A stretch of 64,000 nucleotides of DNA from Arachis hypogaea (taxonomy: Eukaryota > Streptophyta > Magnoliopsida > Fabales > Fabaceae). This document shows positions 1-12,103 of the stretch, one piece after another. The translations under genes were made by a program, and so were the position numbers. The stretch is taken from NCBI RefSeq assembly GCF_003086295.3, contig NC_092051.1, positions 73,285,772 to 73,349,771 on the forward strand. Reading direction: 5' to 3'. Below the pieces are notes generated by a model. It saw only the letters and a list, made by a program, of their open reading frames with translations. It did no database searches and was not told the origin of the DNA. Positions within the stretch are counted from its first letter, which is position 1; each line of letters starts with the position of its first letter.

Positions 1-247
1 TTTTCATTTCTCCCATCCGATACTTGCCTTATGAACCTGAAATCACTCAACAAACACATAAAGGCATCGAATGGAATTAAAGTGAGTTAAAATCACCAAT
101 TTAAGGGCTTGAAAAGCATGTTTTTACACTTAAGCACAATTCAAGGGAGAATTACAAAACCATGGTATTTCATTGAATAAATGTGGACAAAGGTGATAAA
201 ATCCCCTAAAATACGCACAAGATAAACCACAAAATCGGGGTTTATCA
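1..247 (-). repeat. 3' LTR of element A (partial)
   Basis: This stretch repeats 6699-6942 almost base for base, including the closing GGGGTTTATCA. It is the U3 start of the left LTR. The rest lies before the window. Confidence 0.9.
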
Positions 248-284
248 AATCTCCCCACACTTAAACTAAGCATGTCCTCATGCT
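248..284 (-). promoter_or_regulatory. Polypurine tract with upstream hairpin, element A border copy
   Basis: Read on the minus strand, a hairpin AGCATG-AGGA-CATGCT (269-284) is followed by TTTAAGTGTGGGGAGAT, which abuts the LTR start. The purine-rich tract next to the 3' LTR is the expected plus-strand primer. The hairpin is shared with other elements in the window (see findings). Confidence 0.7.
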
Positions 285-1763
285 AAAATCAAGAAAGAAG
301 CAAAGGGGTATCAACACTTATTCAATGCAAGCTAATCCAAATGCAATCTATCTATATGTAACCTATTTACATGAATGCAATGGCTCAGTCAAAATAAATC
401 AATATCCAAGAATACACATGCAAGCACAAGCGCTAAGGCAATAGCAATCAATGCAAACCACAATTGGATTGAATCGTTGAAAGATTTTACAAACTTGCAA
501 GAAAAGATGATCATGGGTGGAAACATGTAATTGAGCGATTGAACCCTCGCCGGATGTGTATCCGCTCTAGGCACTCAAGGGTATGGGGTTGATTCACTCA
601 ATTCTCCCCTAATCATGCTTTCCAAGATTTATTTTTCATCTAACAATCAACAATTACTTTATGCATGCATACAAATATCATGAGGGCTTTCCCATAGGTT
701 GTAATGGGGCTAGGGTCAAGGTAGGATGCATATGGTCAAGTGAGCTTGAAATTTGAATCTTTGATTAATTTAAACTTCCCACCTAACCTATGACAACCTA
801 TACAATTCTAAACAACCTAGCTATCCATTCTTTACTTTTTTTTTTACACACTCATGCATTCTCGTTTTGATCACTAACCATATGCATTGACTTTTATTGA
901 ACCTTGCTTTAGGGTATTTTGTCCCCTTTTTATTGCTTTTCTTTTTCTTTCTTTTCTATATATTTTCTTTTTCTTCTTATATATATATATATATATTTTT
1001 TTTTTCTTTTTGTTTTTCTCATTTTTTTTCTTTCTTTTCAAACTAAAGTGTATACAAGAACATCAATGCATATGGTTTACACATGATTAATACACGAGTA
1101 TGTTCCCAATTCCCAAGATTCTCAACACAAATACAAAAATGCACTTTTATCTCTACCCAATGTTCCCAACTTTCCCAAAATCAAATGATGAACATTCTCA
1201 CTAGCCTAAGCTAATCAAAGATTCAAATTAAGGACATTTATTATTTTTTAGTTAGGCTTGTAATGTGCTACAATTAAGAACAAATGGGTTAAGCATAGGC
1301 TCAAAATTGGCTAACAATGGAAGATAAAAGATAGGCTATTTGAGTAAGTGATCTATTTGAACAATGGCCTCAATCATATAAATACATGTGTACACAAAGT
1401 AATGGACATAAAGAATCAAACAAATCAAAGATTACAATCATAGAAAGAGAATAATGCACACAAGAATGAAAGTAAGTGGTTATGTATGATGTAACCACAC
1501 AATTAGGCTCAAATCTCATATGCTTGTGTTCTTAGCTCAAAAACATGATCTACAATTGTATAATTCAAGCAAGTTCTAAAAAAATTTTTTTTTTCAATCA
1601 ATTGGGTGTCCTATAGATAAAATCCTTGGAAAATATCATGATTTTGACTAAGCTTAATATATGCATATGCAATGCAACCAAAAATCCTAAAAGACCTAAA
1701 AATGAAATGCAAAAGTGTTGGGATTAGAAACTTGTCACCCAAAAATGCCGAGCAGTCGGACGA
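285..1763 (-). other. Element A 3' non-coding region
   Basis: I see no supported gene here. The stretch is AT-rich, with a T-rich block near 935-1045 that contains a short TA run at 979-997. Short ORFs are confined to low-complexity sequence. It lies between the border and internal purine tracts, the place where element F1 carries its third ORF. Confidence 0.5.
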
Positions 1764-1801
1764 CCTCCCCACACTTAAAAGTTTGCACCGTCCTCGGTGC
1801 A
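1764..1801 (-). promoter_or_regulatory. Internal second polypurine-like tract with hairpin, element A
   Basis: On the minus strand a perfect 7-bp hairpin TGCACCG-AGGA-CGGTGCA (1784-1801) is followed by AACTTTTAAGTGTGGGGAGG. Tract and loop match the border copy at 248-284 while the stem bases differ. It lies about 1.5 kb inside the element, comparable to a central polypurine tract; that role is inference. Confidence 0.6.
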
Positions 1802-3002
1802 TCCAAAGATAAACAAGGGGGTACGGCGACTCTCCGAGTTGCCACTTTGATCTGGTAGGTCAACCAGTGCTACGTGTTCTTCCTTCCACTTCTATTTTTG
1901 CTTATGGTGCATCGATCATGAAAAACAATATAAACACCGTAAGATGAGAAAATACAAAAGCAAGGAAGCGTGAATTGTTGGGATGAGGTAAGAACCACTA
2001 GAATGGAGTAAGTGAATTATTGTGACATTGATGAAAAATAAGTGTGTGGATTCTAAAATTACGCGCAGTTTAGAACGCACACACTAGTACAAAAAGTTAT
2101 GTCACAATTATACTAAAGAAAGCATACACTTCACTCATTCTAGTATGCTTGAGATACCTTGAAAGACTTGTAGGTTAAGGCAACCGAACAAGCAGTGAAG
2201 AAGCATAAAAGCATTCAAGGAAAAATCAAGCGATTGTGAAATTGGATAATGAATGGGCATTGATTGATGTGTAAGTGAACTTAATGAACATAATGGTATA
2301 TGAAACTTACAGCACAATCAATGACACCTATCGAAGTTGTTGCAACACCTAAGTGACATAGAGGTGAAACACATGGATGCTATGGAACTTAGAAAAAGAA
2401 ATATAAGAGTTAAGATCAATCACATAGCAAGCATAGTCCACAAAGCTTGAAAAGCTCAAAACTATGTCACTAGGTAAGCTTTTGATCCAACTTCACACCC
2501 ACACTGTCAATGCATGAAATAGGTGATATGAACAAAGGGTCAATCATAAACAAGCATCACCTAAAAAATGCATTGACAATGTACAATTGCCTAATAATAG
2601 ATGATGAATGCATGGTGGTCAAAACATGCAATTCAAAGAGTTAAGATGCATGAAGGCAATGTAACATGTACTTGGTATACAAAAGCATTAAACATGAAAA
2701 GTTCCGAACCAAGTAACCAAATATAACCTCAACAAAGAATCCAACAATGACAATCAGCATCAAAGATGTTAAACTAACATCCTATTAGTAATAAGCAGCA
2801 GTAAACAGTAAACAAGATTAGTAATCCAACACTTATAATGGAAAACAAAAATTAAACTAACTAACTAGTTAAAAGAAATGGTGTTACATGGTGTTTGGTA
2901 GTGTTGGATGAGGTTTGAAGGGCAGAAAGAAAAGAAGAGAAAAGAGAAGGAAAGAAATGGAAAGAAGAGAAGAAAAGAAGATGGTTGAAACAGGGCAATC
3001 CA
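1802..3002 (-). other. Element A 3' non-coding region, second part
   Basis: No gene is supported. The sequence is AT-rich and unstructured to the eye, ending in a G/A-rich stretch near 2910-2985 just before the palindrome array. Confidence 0.4.
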
Positions 3003-3288
3003 CCCGTGCGCATCATGTGCGCGTAAGCGTGGATTGATGAAAGGGAAGCAACGCGTACACGCGGCTAACGCGTACGCGTGCATGGCAAAGTAGAGAGTCG
3101 ACGCGTACACACAAGGTACGCGTGTGCATGCCTTGGGCACAAAGTTGGCACACTTCAGGCACAACTCTCGTGTGAATGGAGGGGGGAACTTCCAGTCCAC
3201 GCGTACGCGTGAGTGACGCGAGCGCGTGGATGGTCGAAATTGCTTGGGGCACGCGTACGCGTGAGTGACACGTACGCGTGGGTTGGTG
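3003..3288. repeat. CpG-rich palindrome array, element A internal
   Basis: A cluster of short dyads built from ACGCGTACGCGT and close variants is spaced every 20-50 bases. The block is far richer in CpG than its surroundings. Open frames across it give only repetitive Arg/Val/His/Tyr peptides and are not genes. The same motif returns at 6508-6640, 21175-21610 and 35610-36110. Confidence 0.75.
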
Positions 3289-3483
3289 ACCTGCTTTTCA
3301 AAAATTTTTCTATGTTTTTGCACCAAACCAAGCATTCCAAACCTCCAAACAACTACCAAAACATCACAAAACCTTATTTAACACACTAAACTACCAAACA
3401 AACTTAACAAATCAATCAAAACATGAAATTAAACCTATTTTACCAATATGTACAAAAGAGAAAAATGAAAGGATTATTACCAT

Positions 3484-3533
3484 GGTGGGGTGTCTCCCAC
3501 CTAGCACTTTTGTTTATTGTCCTTAAGTTGGAC
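3484..3533 (-). other. Post-stop double hairpin, element A
   Basis: On the minus strand: stem GTCC-AACTTAA-GGAC, then an A-rich linker, then stem GGTGGG-AGACAC-CCCACC. It starts 18 nt after the stop of the preceding ORF. Its layout matches modules in T, F1 and H1 with different stem bases. Confidence 0.6.
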
Positions 3534-3550
3534 TTATGGGGAGCTCTTCA

Positions 3551-5244
3551 TCAAGGTGGCTTGTGCTTGAATCCATCCTTGAACATCCACCAATGCTTGG
3601 ACTTCCATTGTGCTTCATCACTCAAATTTATTAGCGCCAAGCTTTGATGGAGTTCTTCACAAACCATAGGCTCCCAAAGTTGATCTTCCTTGTGCGATCC
3701 GGGATCCCACATTTTGTTTTCACACCCGTCTTTGATTTGATCATGGTGATTTCCTCCGGGTGGCAAGAGAGATGAATTCTCATGGAAGCACCAAACTATC
3801 CTCCTAGACCCATTCAATTGAGCACTACACCAATCCATGCTCCTCAATTTTAAGCTTCCAACCATAATGAGCCTAGACTTACAACGCCAACCACTAAACA
3901 TCCTTCTCTTACGCTTAATTCCACAAAGCGCCCTAAGTTGGCCATCTGTCTCAAGCAAACCATATTCAAGTGGGATATTAAAGCTAAGAGTTAGAAGTTA
4001 TACCCACTCAAATGAAGAATTAGATGACAACCTAGGTGAAGGAGTTCCCAACAGTCTTGACAAAACACGCTCCACTCCGGTCCATCCTTTTTGGAAGGCT
4101 TCCACCACTTGGCAAGATACTTCATGCTCTACCTCTTGCCAAGCTTCCTCAAGTTCACATTCTTCTTCACCAATGTTCTCTAGCTCTTCCCCATCACTCA
4201 AAACATATATAGGAGGTTGAGTGAAATCTACCTCATCATCAATTCAGAGCATAGTGGGGAAGGATTCTTCAAGCTCAAAAGGATCATATGTTGGTATGGA
4301 ATCATCATAAATAGGAGGGCCTATTACTTGGAACACTGCTTCCAATTCTTCAATCACATTGTGCCTTGGAGGTTGTGCACTCTCCTCCTCAACATCAACT
4401 TCGAACTCCATGGAAGAAGGCTCTTCAATTTGTGCTTCCTCTATGTACTCAACATATCCTAAGGCTCCAACCACTACTTCCTCTTGTTCAATAATCTCTA
4501 TCTCCTCCTCTTGTTGTATTTCTTTCTTCAACTCTTCTTCTCCACCTTGAAGCTCCAATTCCCTTCCCTTACTAAGCTCTTTGGGTGCTTCTCCACATTC
4601 AACAATGGGAGTGCCTTGATCGCATAGGCTTAGACGGGATGAGACTATGTTGCCAATGGCTTCTACCATGATAGCCATTTTTGCTCTTAACTCCTCAAAC
4701 TTCTTTTCATCTTTCTCGTGTCACCTTAAGATATGAGATTCAAGATCTCTCAATTCTAGCATGTGGGTTTCATTGGGAGGTGATGGTAGAAGAGAGGGTT
4801 CATTGTTGAGGGAAGGTTGTTGTAATTAGAAGGTGGTTCATATTGGTGAAATTCTTGAGGTGGTGTGTGTGGACTTTATGGTTCTAGGTATGGTTGATAT
4901 GGTGGTTGGTATGGTAGATACGGGTTGGGATCATATGAAGGTGGATGGTGGTAGAAGGCTTGTGAGTGTGGTAGAGGGCTATGTTGAGGAGGGGGTTCAT
5001 ATGCATGTGGTGGTTGTGGTTGACAACCACAATAAGGGTCATCACACACATTGGATTAGTATGCATTAGGATTAGGATTATACCCATAAGAGTTCGGAGG
5101 AGGTTGTTGCCAAGAAGGTTGTCCATAAGCTTGGGGCTCCTCCCATCTTTGATTTCTAAATCCTTGATGCACATCCTCATTGAAGATTTCATTTCCTACA
5201 ACATAGTTTGAACCACACTCATAGACAAAGTGATGAGAATTCAT
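3551..5244 (-). pseudogene. Broken hydrophilic ORF of element A (unassigned, gag position)
   Basis: The reading starts at the ATG at 5244 (MNSHHFVYECGSNY...), followed by a proline/tyrosine/glutamine-rich tract. A stop lies at 5056-5058 and a frame change near 4800. From about 4738 a coiled-coil-like stretch leads into a very acidic Glu-rich segment (4244-4678). The same frame continues, through stops near 4243 and 4009, to a tryptophan-rich basic C-terminus ending KHKPP at 3551. It occupies the gag position but shows no zinc knuckle and no gag core that I recognise. I cannot name its family. It is probably the single protein of a non-autonomous family, now inactive. Confidence 0.6.
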
Positions 5245-5385
5245 GGTGATAAGAGAAGACAAAAACAAAACTAACAAGAAACAAAGAAAACAATGTCCTA
5301 CAACTAGCAAAAGCCAACAAACAAACGAAAAATCAAGCTATTCACAATATATACAATAGCCAATAATATAGCACCATTGCAACTA

Positions 5386-5401
5386 CCCAGCAACGGCGCC
5401 A
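5386..5401 (-). promoter_or_regulatory. Primer binding site (tRNA-Asp type), element A
   Basis: TGGCGCCGTTGCTGGG on the minus strand lies 3 nt inside the 5' LTR. It is complementary to the 3' end of plant tRNA-Asp as I remember it, with one C-to-T difference. Confidence 0.8.
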
Positions 5402-5404
5402 TTT

Positions 5405-6942
5405 TGATAATGGGAATTTGTCGTATCGGTCTAGATTTTCTTCTTATAGAAAGAATTCCTTCGTTATAAGCATAGCTCCAAACCAACAAACAATTCTCAC
5501 ATCAAAAATTTTGATTTTGTAACAAGGAATTGCAATGAAATGGTCAATTATTGGCTATGAAGGGGCAAATGGCTTTTGTTTATAAATGGGCAAGAAAAGT
5601 AAATGCAAGAAAAGTAAATCAAACAAGCAATTAAAGAGGACAAGTAACAAAGAGAAATAATTATTAAAGAGAGACATTCATGGCAAGGATTGACATCATA
5701 GGCTTTCCATCCTAGTCACTAATAATAATAATTAACAAGAATTTATCTTATTACGTCATCTCCAACGATGGAAGAAGGTATGACTTATCTTCCATGAGAG
5801 AAAGTCAAACAAGACTAGCTAATCTCAATCCAAATGTCCCAATCAACTTACTAATTAAAATAGCAAGAGATTAGAGTCAATGGAAATAATATTAACTAAT
5901 AACTCTAGATCACCAATTCAAATTGGGTGTTAATGACTCAAGATTACCTAATTACTCTTTTCAAGCCAAGAATGCTCAAAGTCTACTCTAAAGCCCAATC
6001 AAGCATTTAGTCAAACACTTGGTTGGTACAAAAGGAAAGCATGGTAAAAGTGCAAGAATGATAAATCTACCAACTACCAATTGCAAGAAAAGCAAATTCA
6101 CAACTCAATCACCAATAAAGGAAACATCAAACATCAAATTTCATTAAATGTAAACCAAATCCAACATAGAGCATTCATGAACATAAAAGAGACATGAAAG
6201 TAAATCAACACTACAAACCATGAGAATGAAAATGTAGAAGCAAGAATTTATAAAGGAAATGAGATGAAATCATGAAATCAAAGTTAGATCTAAGAGAGAT
6301 TAACCTAAGAACCCAAATTTTAGAGAGAAGAGGGAGCTTCTCTCTCTAGAAACTAACCTACATGATGCTAAGTTACAAACAATTGCTCCCCCTTTGCTTG
6401 GACTTCAATTCTGCATGAAATATACTCAGAAACGAGTTGGATTTGGGCCTAGGCAGCTCAGAAATTGCCCCCAGCATTTTGCCTTTAAGTGGGTCACGTG
6501 TGAGTACCGGCGCGTACGCACCATGTGCGCGTGCGCGTTGATTGGCTATTTCCTCATCCGTGCGTACGCGCCTTGTACGCGTGCGCGTCGCCATGCGATA
6601 TCACTTCTGCTTGCGCGCGCCTTGTACGCTTGCGCGCCCATTGAAGCATTCTCAATCTTTGTTTCTTCATGCATTCTCCACTTTGTATGCTTTTCTCCTC
6701 ATTTCTCCCATCCGATACCTGCCTTATGAACCTGAAATCACTCAACAAACACATAAAGGCATCGAATGGAATTAAAGTGAGTTAAAATCACCAATTTAAG
6801 GACCTGAAAAGCATGTTTTTACACTGAAGCACAATTCAAGGGAGAATTACAAAACCATACTATTTCGTTGAATAAATGTGGGGAAAAATGATAAAATCCC
6901 CTAAAATAAGTACAAGATAAACCACGAAATTGGGGTTTATCA
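5405..6942 (-). repeat. 5' LTR of element A
   Basis: 1538 bp, with ends TGATAA (U3 side, at 6942) and TTATCA (U5 side, at 5405). A CpG palindrome cluster sits at 6508-6640 in the U3 part. The copy at 1-247 confirms the boundary. The T-arm-complementary and stem-loop block of other U5 regions is not evident here. Confidence 0.9.
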
Positions 6943-8229
6943 CATGCCAGGCTAGTTTTCTAGAGAAGAAACATGGTTGCAGCACCGTGGGCATGCCACT
7001 GGCCTGGTCGAATGTGTGGCACGCCCAACTATTGATATTGGCATGTCCAGGGGCGTGCCTGAGTGTGGCACGCCAGGCTTATCTAATAGAGAAGGGTCTA
7101 TGGGTCACCAAGGAGGGCGTGCCAACCACGTGTTCAGGGCTTGGCACGCCACTCAACATGCCTTCACTCAGAGAAAGGTGTCCAAGGGAGTTAGTTAGAG
7201 ATTTGTATTTTCTTTATTATTTTCTTTAATTGTAATTTTTCTCTTTAGAATAGGAGCAGTATAAAAACCCCTTAGAGGGTACTGAGGAGAGGACTTTGGA
7301 CTTTCGGAGATTTACTTACACTTTTATGTACTTCACTTCTCCATCTCTTATACTCTCTCTGAGCAATGAGTAGTTAAACTCCCTCTCATTGGGGGAAGGA
7401 GCTCTATTGTACTTGATAGATCAATAGTGAATTGAATTTCTTCTTCTCTTTATCGTTCTTTGATTTACTAGAAAGCATTTCGTTCTTCATTTTAACATTC
7501 AATTATCTTGGAAAAGAGATTGAATGTAATTGGGTTTTATGAGATCCTTGGAAAAGGAATCATAGAATCATGCTTGAAATCCTTTCTCACATTTGAGTAG
7601 ATCTGGGTTTTAGGATTGGATATGGTGACATTTGAATCCACCCACTACTTGGATCTATAAGAATGTGTGGTATAATCAGGGACCAAGCTTCATCTCTTTT
7701 CATGAGCAATTAGACCAAGGAATTGGCTATTGATCAAGTGAGAGACATTGAATCACCAAGGAATTAGGATTTGATCACTCATGATTGCCAAGAGGTCGAT
7801 GAGTTGCATGAATGAGGAAAAGATGATAAGTTGTTGATCCGGAGAATGCAATATCTCCTAACTCCAATAATCCTCCCTATTCTTTAAAGCATTGTTTAAT
7901 TTCTGTTTATCACCCAGTCCCCTTTACATTCCAGTCATTTAGATTTCTTGCTCTTTAGCTTTCATTTACTTTGTGCAATTTAAGTTTCCAACTCTTTACC
8001 TTTCTGTTCTTTAATTCAGTTCTTTACTTTCCAAGTCATTTACAATTTTGTCATTTAAAATTCTGCACCCAATACCTATCAATGATTAGTTTAACTAGAA
8101 TATCGTACTGACTAAAGTTGCTCAACCAATCAATCTCTATGGGATTCGATCTCACTCTTCATGAGTTTTTACTTGGTGACAATATACTTGACGAAGGGAT
8201 TTTGTAGTGATACAAGATTCAAGTGATCA
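6943..8229 (+). repeat. G2: G-type LTR fragment, plus orientation, cut by element A
   Basis: This is similar over most of its length to the G1 LTR at 22024-23400. It shares the palindromic GGCGTGCCACGCC-like motifs (6985-7165), a TATA-like AGTATAAAAACCC at 7258-7270, and the U5 text ending TGATCA at 8229. The 5' part is missing because A inserted at 6942/6943. What follows is not a primer site, so it is a 3' LTR or solo remnant. GGGATTCGAT at 8141-8150 is the T-arm-complementary motif. Confidence 0.75.
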
Positions 8230-8235
8230 GATATC

Positions 8236-8238
<3 letters not shown>

Positions 8239-8287
<49 letters not shown>
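8239..8287. repeat. AT dinucleotide microsatellite
   Basis: About 24 AT units lie at the junction between the G2 LTR end and the F2 leader. Confidence 0.9.
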
Positions 8288-9037
8288 ATTTTGAAAATAA
8301 ATAAAAAATTGAAAAGAAATAATTCGAAAATTCAAAAAAAATAAAAAAATTAGAAAGAAAGGGGTTTTAAAAATTTTCAAAATTCAAAAAGAAAGAAAGA
8401 CTAAAGAAGCACCAAATTTTAAAACTAAAACAAGATAAAAAAACAATTAATTAAAAGGATTTGAAAACAAAGATAGAAGATTTGCTTTTTAAATTATTTT
8501 TCGAAAATTAAAGAGGAAAAGGTCAAATAAAGATTTTAAATTTCAAAATTAGATGGAAAAAGTCAAGAGAAGGAAACAAGTTAGGATATGATTTGAAAAT
8601 TAAAGATTGGAGATTTGATTTTGAAAAGTTTTGACAATTGAAAAGATAAAGTCAAAGAGAGATTTTGAAATTCAAAATTGAAAAAGAGAAAAACTAACAC
8701 AATACTGAACTTTTAAAATTTGAATTTGAAAGAAAGATAAAATAACAATTTTAAAATCAAAGATAAAGATAAGATTTATCAAAGAAGAAAAGATAAACAA
8801 GAAAATTAAATTTAAATAAAAAATTACTAAGAAGACACCAAACTTAAAAATTTTAAAAGGAAATAAAGAGAAAATATCAAACTTCAAATTTTGAAATTAA
8901 AAATAAGATAACTAAAGTGAGAATTGAAAATCAAAAGATAAAGATCAAGAATCAAGAAAGATAAAATATGATTTAAAAATTTAAAAATCACTAACAAGAA
9001 ACACCAAACTTAAAAATTTGAATTTAAAATTTAAATA

Positions 9038-9043
9038 TTTTCG

Positions 9044-9089
<46 letters not shown>

Positions 9090-9095
9090 CGAAAA
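9038..9095. repeat. 58-bp perfect palindrome with AT core
   Basis: TTTTCGAAAA at 9038-9047 and 9086-9095 flank 38 bases of alternating TA, giving an uninterrupted dyad that can extrude as a cruciform. Confidence 0.9.
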
Positions 9096-9523
9096 ATTTA
9101 AACATTAAAAAGAAAAGACAAACACTAGATGGACACCAAACTTAAAAATTTTGAAATTAAAGACTCAAATTTAAAAAATTTAAAAAGGAAAAACACTAAG
9201 AGACACCAAACTTAAAAGATTTTAAAATCAAACAAAGAAAAATACGAAGAAAAATTCGAACAAAAAGAAAGAAAAGTAAGAACAATTTTCAAAGACTCAA
9301 GAGAAGAAACAAAAACCAAAGAGACACCAAACTTAAGACTTGACACAAGACTCAAACAAAAGAAAAACATGACTTATCATAAAAAGTTTTGAAAGGGAAT
9401 TTTTCGAAACGACACAAAGAAAATTTGAAAAAATTTTAACAAGAAACACAAACAAAACAAAAAACAGTGAAAAGTACCTGATCTAAGGAGCAAGACAACT
9501 GGTAGTTTGTCAATCTCGAACAA

Positions 9524-9539
9524 TCCCTGGCAACGGCAC
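9524..9539 (-). promoter_or_regulatory. Degenerate primer binding site, F2
   Basis: Minus-strand TGCCGTTGCCAGGGA directly abuts the LTR end. Compared with F1, the usual spacer and part of the GGCGCC block have been lost. Confidence 0.55.
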
Positions 9540-11043
9540 TGGTGCACGAAATTGACATCGAAAGTTTTGCACAGATAGACCGGTAAATGCACCGGTTCGT
9601 CCAAGTAATAGCTCAGGTGAGTGAGGGTCGATCCCACGGAAATTGTTGGTTTGAACAAGCAATGGCTATCTTGTACATCTTAGTCAGGCATATAGAAAAT
9701 ATAGTTATTGTGGAAAAATGCATAAAAACAAAATAAATAAAGTATTACTGAATATGTGTGAAATCAATGATAAGAGAACGGTTGAGGCTTCGGAGATGCT
9801 TCCTCCTTCTGGATCAAATTTTCTCATTGTCTACTTCAACTTTTGATGATTCATTCCATGGCAAGCTGTAAGTGATTAACGCTAGGTCAGTGGTCATTAA
9901 TCTCCTCTACTTCAGATCAAATGCTAGGTCAGTGGTCATCCAATTTGAACGGCGGTGAAGCTCTAGCAGTCCATTCCCTTGGTGATCCTACTCAAAACGC
10001 CACTAACAAGATCGGATCTTCCAGATCGGAGAATGCTGCTTCACGATTCTAGCCTATAACACAAAGGCCCTAATCACCCTGTACCTCGGCTGAACTGATG
10101 TCTCCAAGTCCCCAATGAAGTCGTTGATTAGCCGTCTAAGAGATGTATAATCAAGCTTACGGTTCAATACTATCCCGTCAAGGGCTTGCAGGAACCCATG
10201 TAAAATAGGGATGACGGTTAGGTTACACTCCCAATTCATTAGAATGAAGAACGAGGATACATCTTAGAATAGAATCAAGCATAGATTGAAGTGGAACAAT
10301 GATATTATTAATCCATAAAAAATCATCAGAGCTCCTAACCTTAACCTAGGAGGTTAGTGACTCATAGCTTACAGAAAGTAGTAATGTATTGGAAAATATG
10401 GCATAAGGTGCTGAACAAGGATGATCCTTGTTCTATATATACTAATTTAATAACTAAGAAGTACAAAAATATGATAGAATAGACTAGAGATGCGAAATCC
10501 ATCCTTGGGCCCACTTTGGTTGAGTACTTGGGCTGAGCTTGGCATCCATTTGGGGGAATAGGAGTTGAACCACACTGCCTTGTGCTTGTGTGGGGCATTA
10601 AATGCCCACTAGGGGGTGGTTGGCGTTCAACGCCAACTAGGGGGTAGCTCCTTGGCGTTCAACGCCCAAAATAGGCAGGCTCCTTTGAAGAAAAGTATAG
10701 AACATTATATACTGTTGAAAAGTTCTAGAAGTTAGCTTTCCAATCCCGTTGAGAACGCATCATTTGGACCTTTTTAGCTCTAGAAATATGCGTTTGAGTT
10801 CAAGGAAGTCAGATTTTGACAGCATCTACTACGCTTTCCTTGCCTTTGAATCGGGCTTTGCCAAAACTCCTTAATTTCAGCCCGAAAATACCTGAAATCA
10901 TCATAAAACACAACAACTCAAAGTAGAATCCAAAAATATGAATTTTGCACTAAAACCTATGAAAATATAATAAAACTTAAACAAAACATATAAAAAACAA
11001 TATGAAAATGATGCCAAAAAGCGTATAAAATATCTGTTCATCA
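9540..11043 (-). repeat. F2 LTR (FIDEL/Feral-like), internal sequence on both sides
   Basis: The LTR runs from TGATGAACAGATATTTTAT (11043) to GTGCACCA (9540) on the minus strand. The U5 block has the T-arm-complementary motif at 9625-9635 and stem-loops at 9612-9625 and 9579-9596 (CCGG stem). Two GGCGTTCAACGCC dyads lie at 10621-10668. Both neighbours are internal: a primer site and leader at its 3' side, a purine tract and 3' region at its 5' side. This is the arrangement of a tandem, not of a solo LTR. Confidence 0.85.
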
Positions 11044-11081
11044 GAACACCAAACTTAAACTGTTGCTTGTCCCCGAGCAAC
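11044..11081 (-). promoter_or_regulatory. Polypurine-like tract with hairpin, F2
   Basis: GTTGCTCG-GGGA-CAAGCAAC (one C/A mismatch) at 11062-11081 precedes TTTAAGTTTGGTGTTC, which abuts the LTR start. Confidence 0.7.
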
Positions 11082-12103
11082 CAAAAACAAAGTATGATTA
11101 AAAGAAGAGAAGGATACTATAAATCTCAGAATTTTCAATGAATCTCAGTTTCAATTAGATGAGCGGGACTAAAGGCTATTCACTTCTAAATAGTTTTGGC
11201 ATCTCACTTTCCTTTGAAGCTCAGAATAATTGCCATCTTTAGGAACTCAGAATCCAGATGATACTACTGACTCTCCTAGTTTAGTTCTTTTTTTTTTTAT
11301 TCTTGAACACATCTTCTTTTGAGTCTTGGCAGTGACCTTAAGCACTTTGTTTTCCAGTATTACCATCGGATACATAAACGCCATAGACACTTAACTGGGT
11401 GAACCCTTTAGGATTGTGATTCAGCTTTGCTAGAATCCCTAGCCAGTGGTGCCCAGAGTTCTTAAGCACACTCTATTGCTTTGGATCACGACTTTAACTG
11501 CTCAGTCTCAAGCTTTTCGCTTGACACCTTCATACCACAAGCATATAGTTAGGGAAGCAGCTCATTTGAACTGTTAGGCCAAGATTTTGTTTCTTTTAGG
11601 CCCTCCTAACCCACTAATGCTCAAAGCCTTGGATCCTTGCCCTTGCCTTTTGGTTTAAAGAGCTATTTGCTTTTTCTTTTTTCTTTTGCTTCTCTTTTAT
11701 TTTTTGTTTCTTTCTTTTTGCCGCTTTTTCTTTCTTCAATAATCAATTCTTGGAATTTTTAGATTACTAATAATACTTCTCCTTTTTTATTATTCTTTCA
11801 AGAGCCAGCATTCTTAACTCTAATATCAAACATTCACTGTTCATTCATTCATTCAAAAAGTAAAACAATGCTACCGCATCAAAATAATTGAACTATTCTT
11901 ATGATATAACTCGAGTTTATGCATCTTACTTCTCTTTTTCAAATAAAATTTTCCTTTCAAGTATGGTGAGAGATTCATGGAGTATTTCATAGCTTAAGAC
12001 AAAACAAAGGATGATCATACACTTAGAAACAGGAAACAGACAATAAAATACAATAAAAATAGAAAAATAAAATAAACAAAGGAAAGTATGGAATGTGACC
12101 ACC
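11082..12103 (-). other. F2 3' non-coding region
   Basis: It aligns by eye with F1 39380-40450 and H1 34330-35400, sharing phrases such as GAGATGCCAAAACTATT and the GGTTCACCCA region. No gene is supported. The conserved but non-coding kilobase between ORF and LTR is treated in the findings. Confidence 0.6.

Larger units (their letters stand above)
1..6942 (-). mobile_element. Element A: coding-poor (LARD-like) LTR retrotransposon, 3' LTR cut by the window start
   Basis: Two copies of the same LTR face the minus strand, one at 1-247 (partial) and one at 5405-6942, with ends TGATAA and TTATCA. Between them lie, in element order, a tRNA-Asp-type primer site, a broken hydrophilic ORF, a double hairpin, a CpG palindrome array, an internal purine tract and a border purine tract. 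No protease, RT, RNase H or integrase motif is visible in any frame, so the element must have been mobilised by proteins made elsewhere. The right end abuts a G-type LTR, and the target copy starts with catgc at 6943. The matching left duplication is outside the window. LARD-like is my classification from structure. Confidence 0.85.
8288..9539 (-). other. F2 5' leader (non-coding)
   Basis: Very AT-rich sequence in which AAGTTTGGTGTC-type motifs recur on the minus strand (for example near 8838, 9010, 9133, 9210, 9330). This is the same composition as the P leader at 27344-28833 on the plus strand. Open frames here are low complexity. A perfect 58-bp dyad lies at 9038-9095. A degenerate primer site lies at its right end. 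Confidence 0.6.

Noticed and set aside
2865..3359. 164-aa minus-strand ORF
   Set aside because: It runs through the CpG palindromes and a T-rich block; the peptide is periodic and has no domain.
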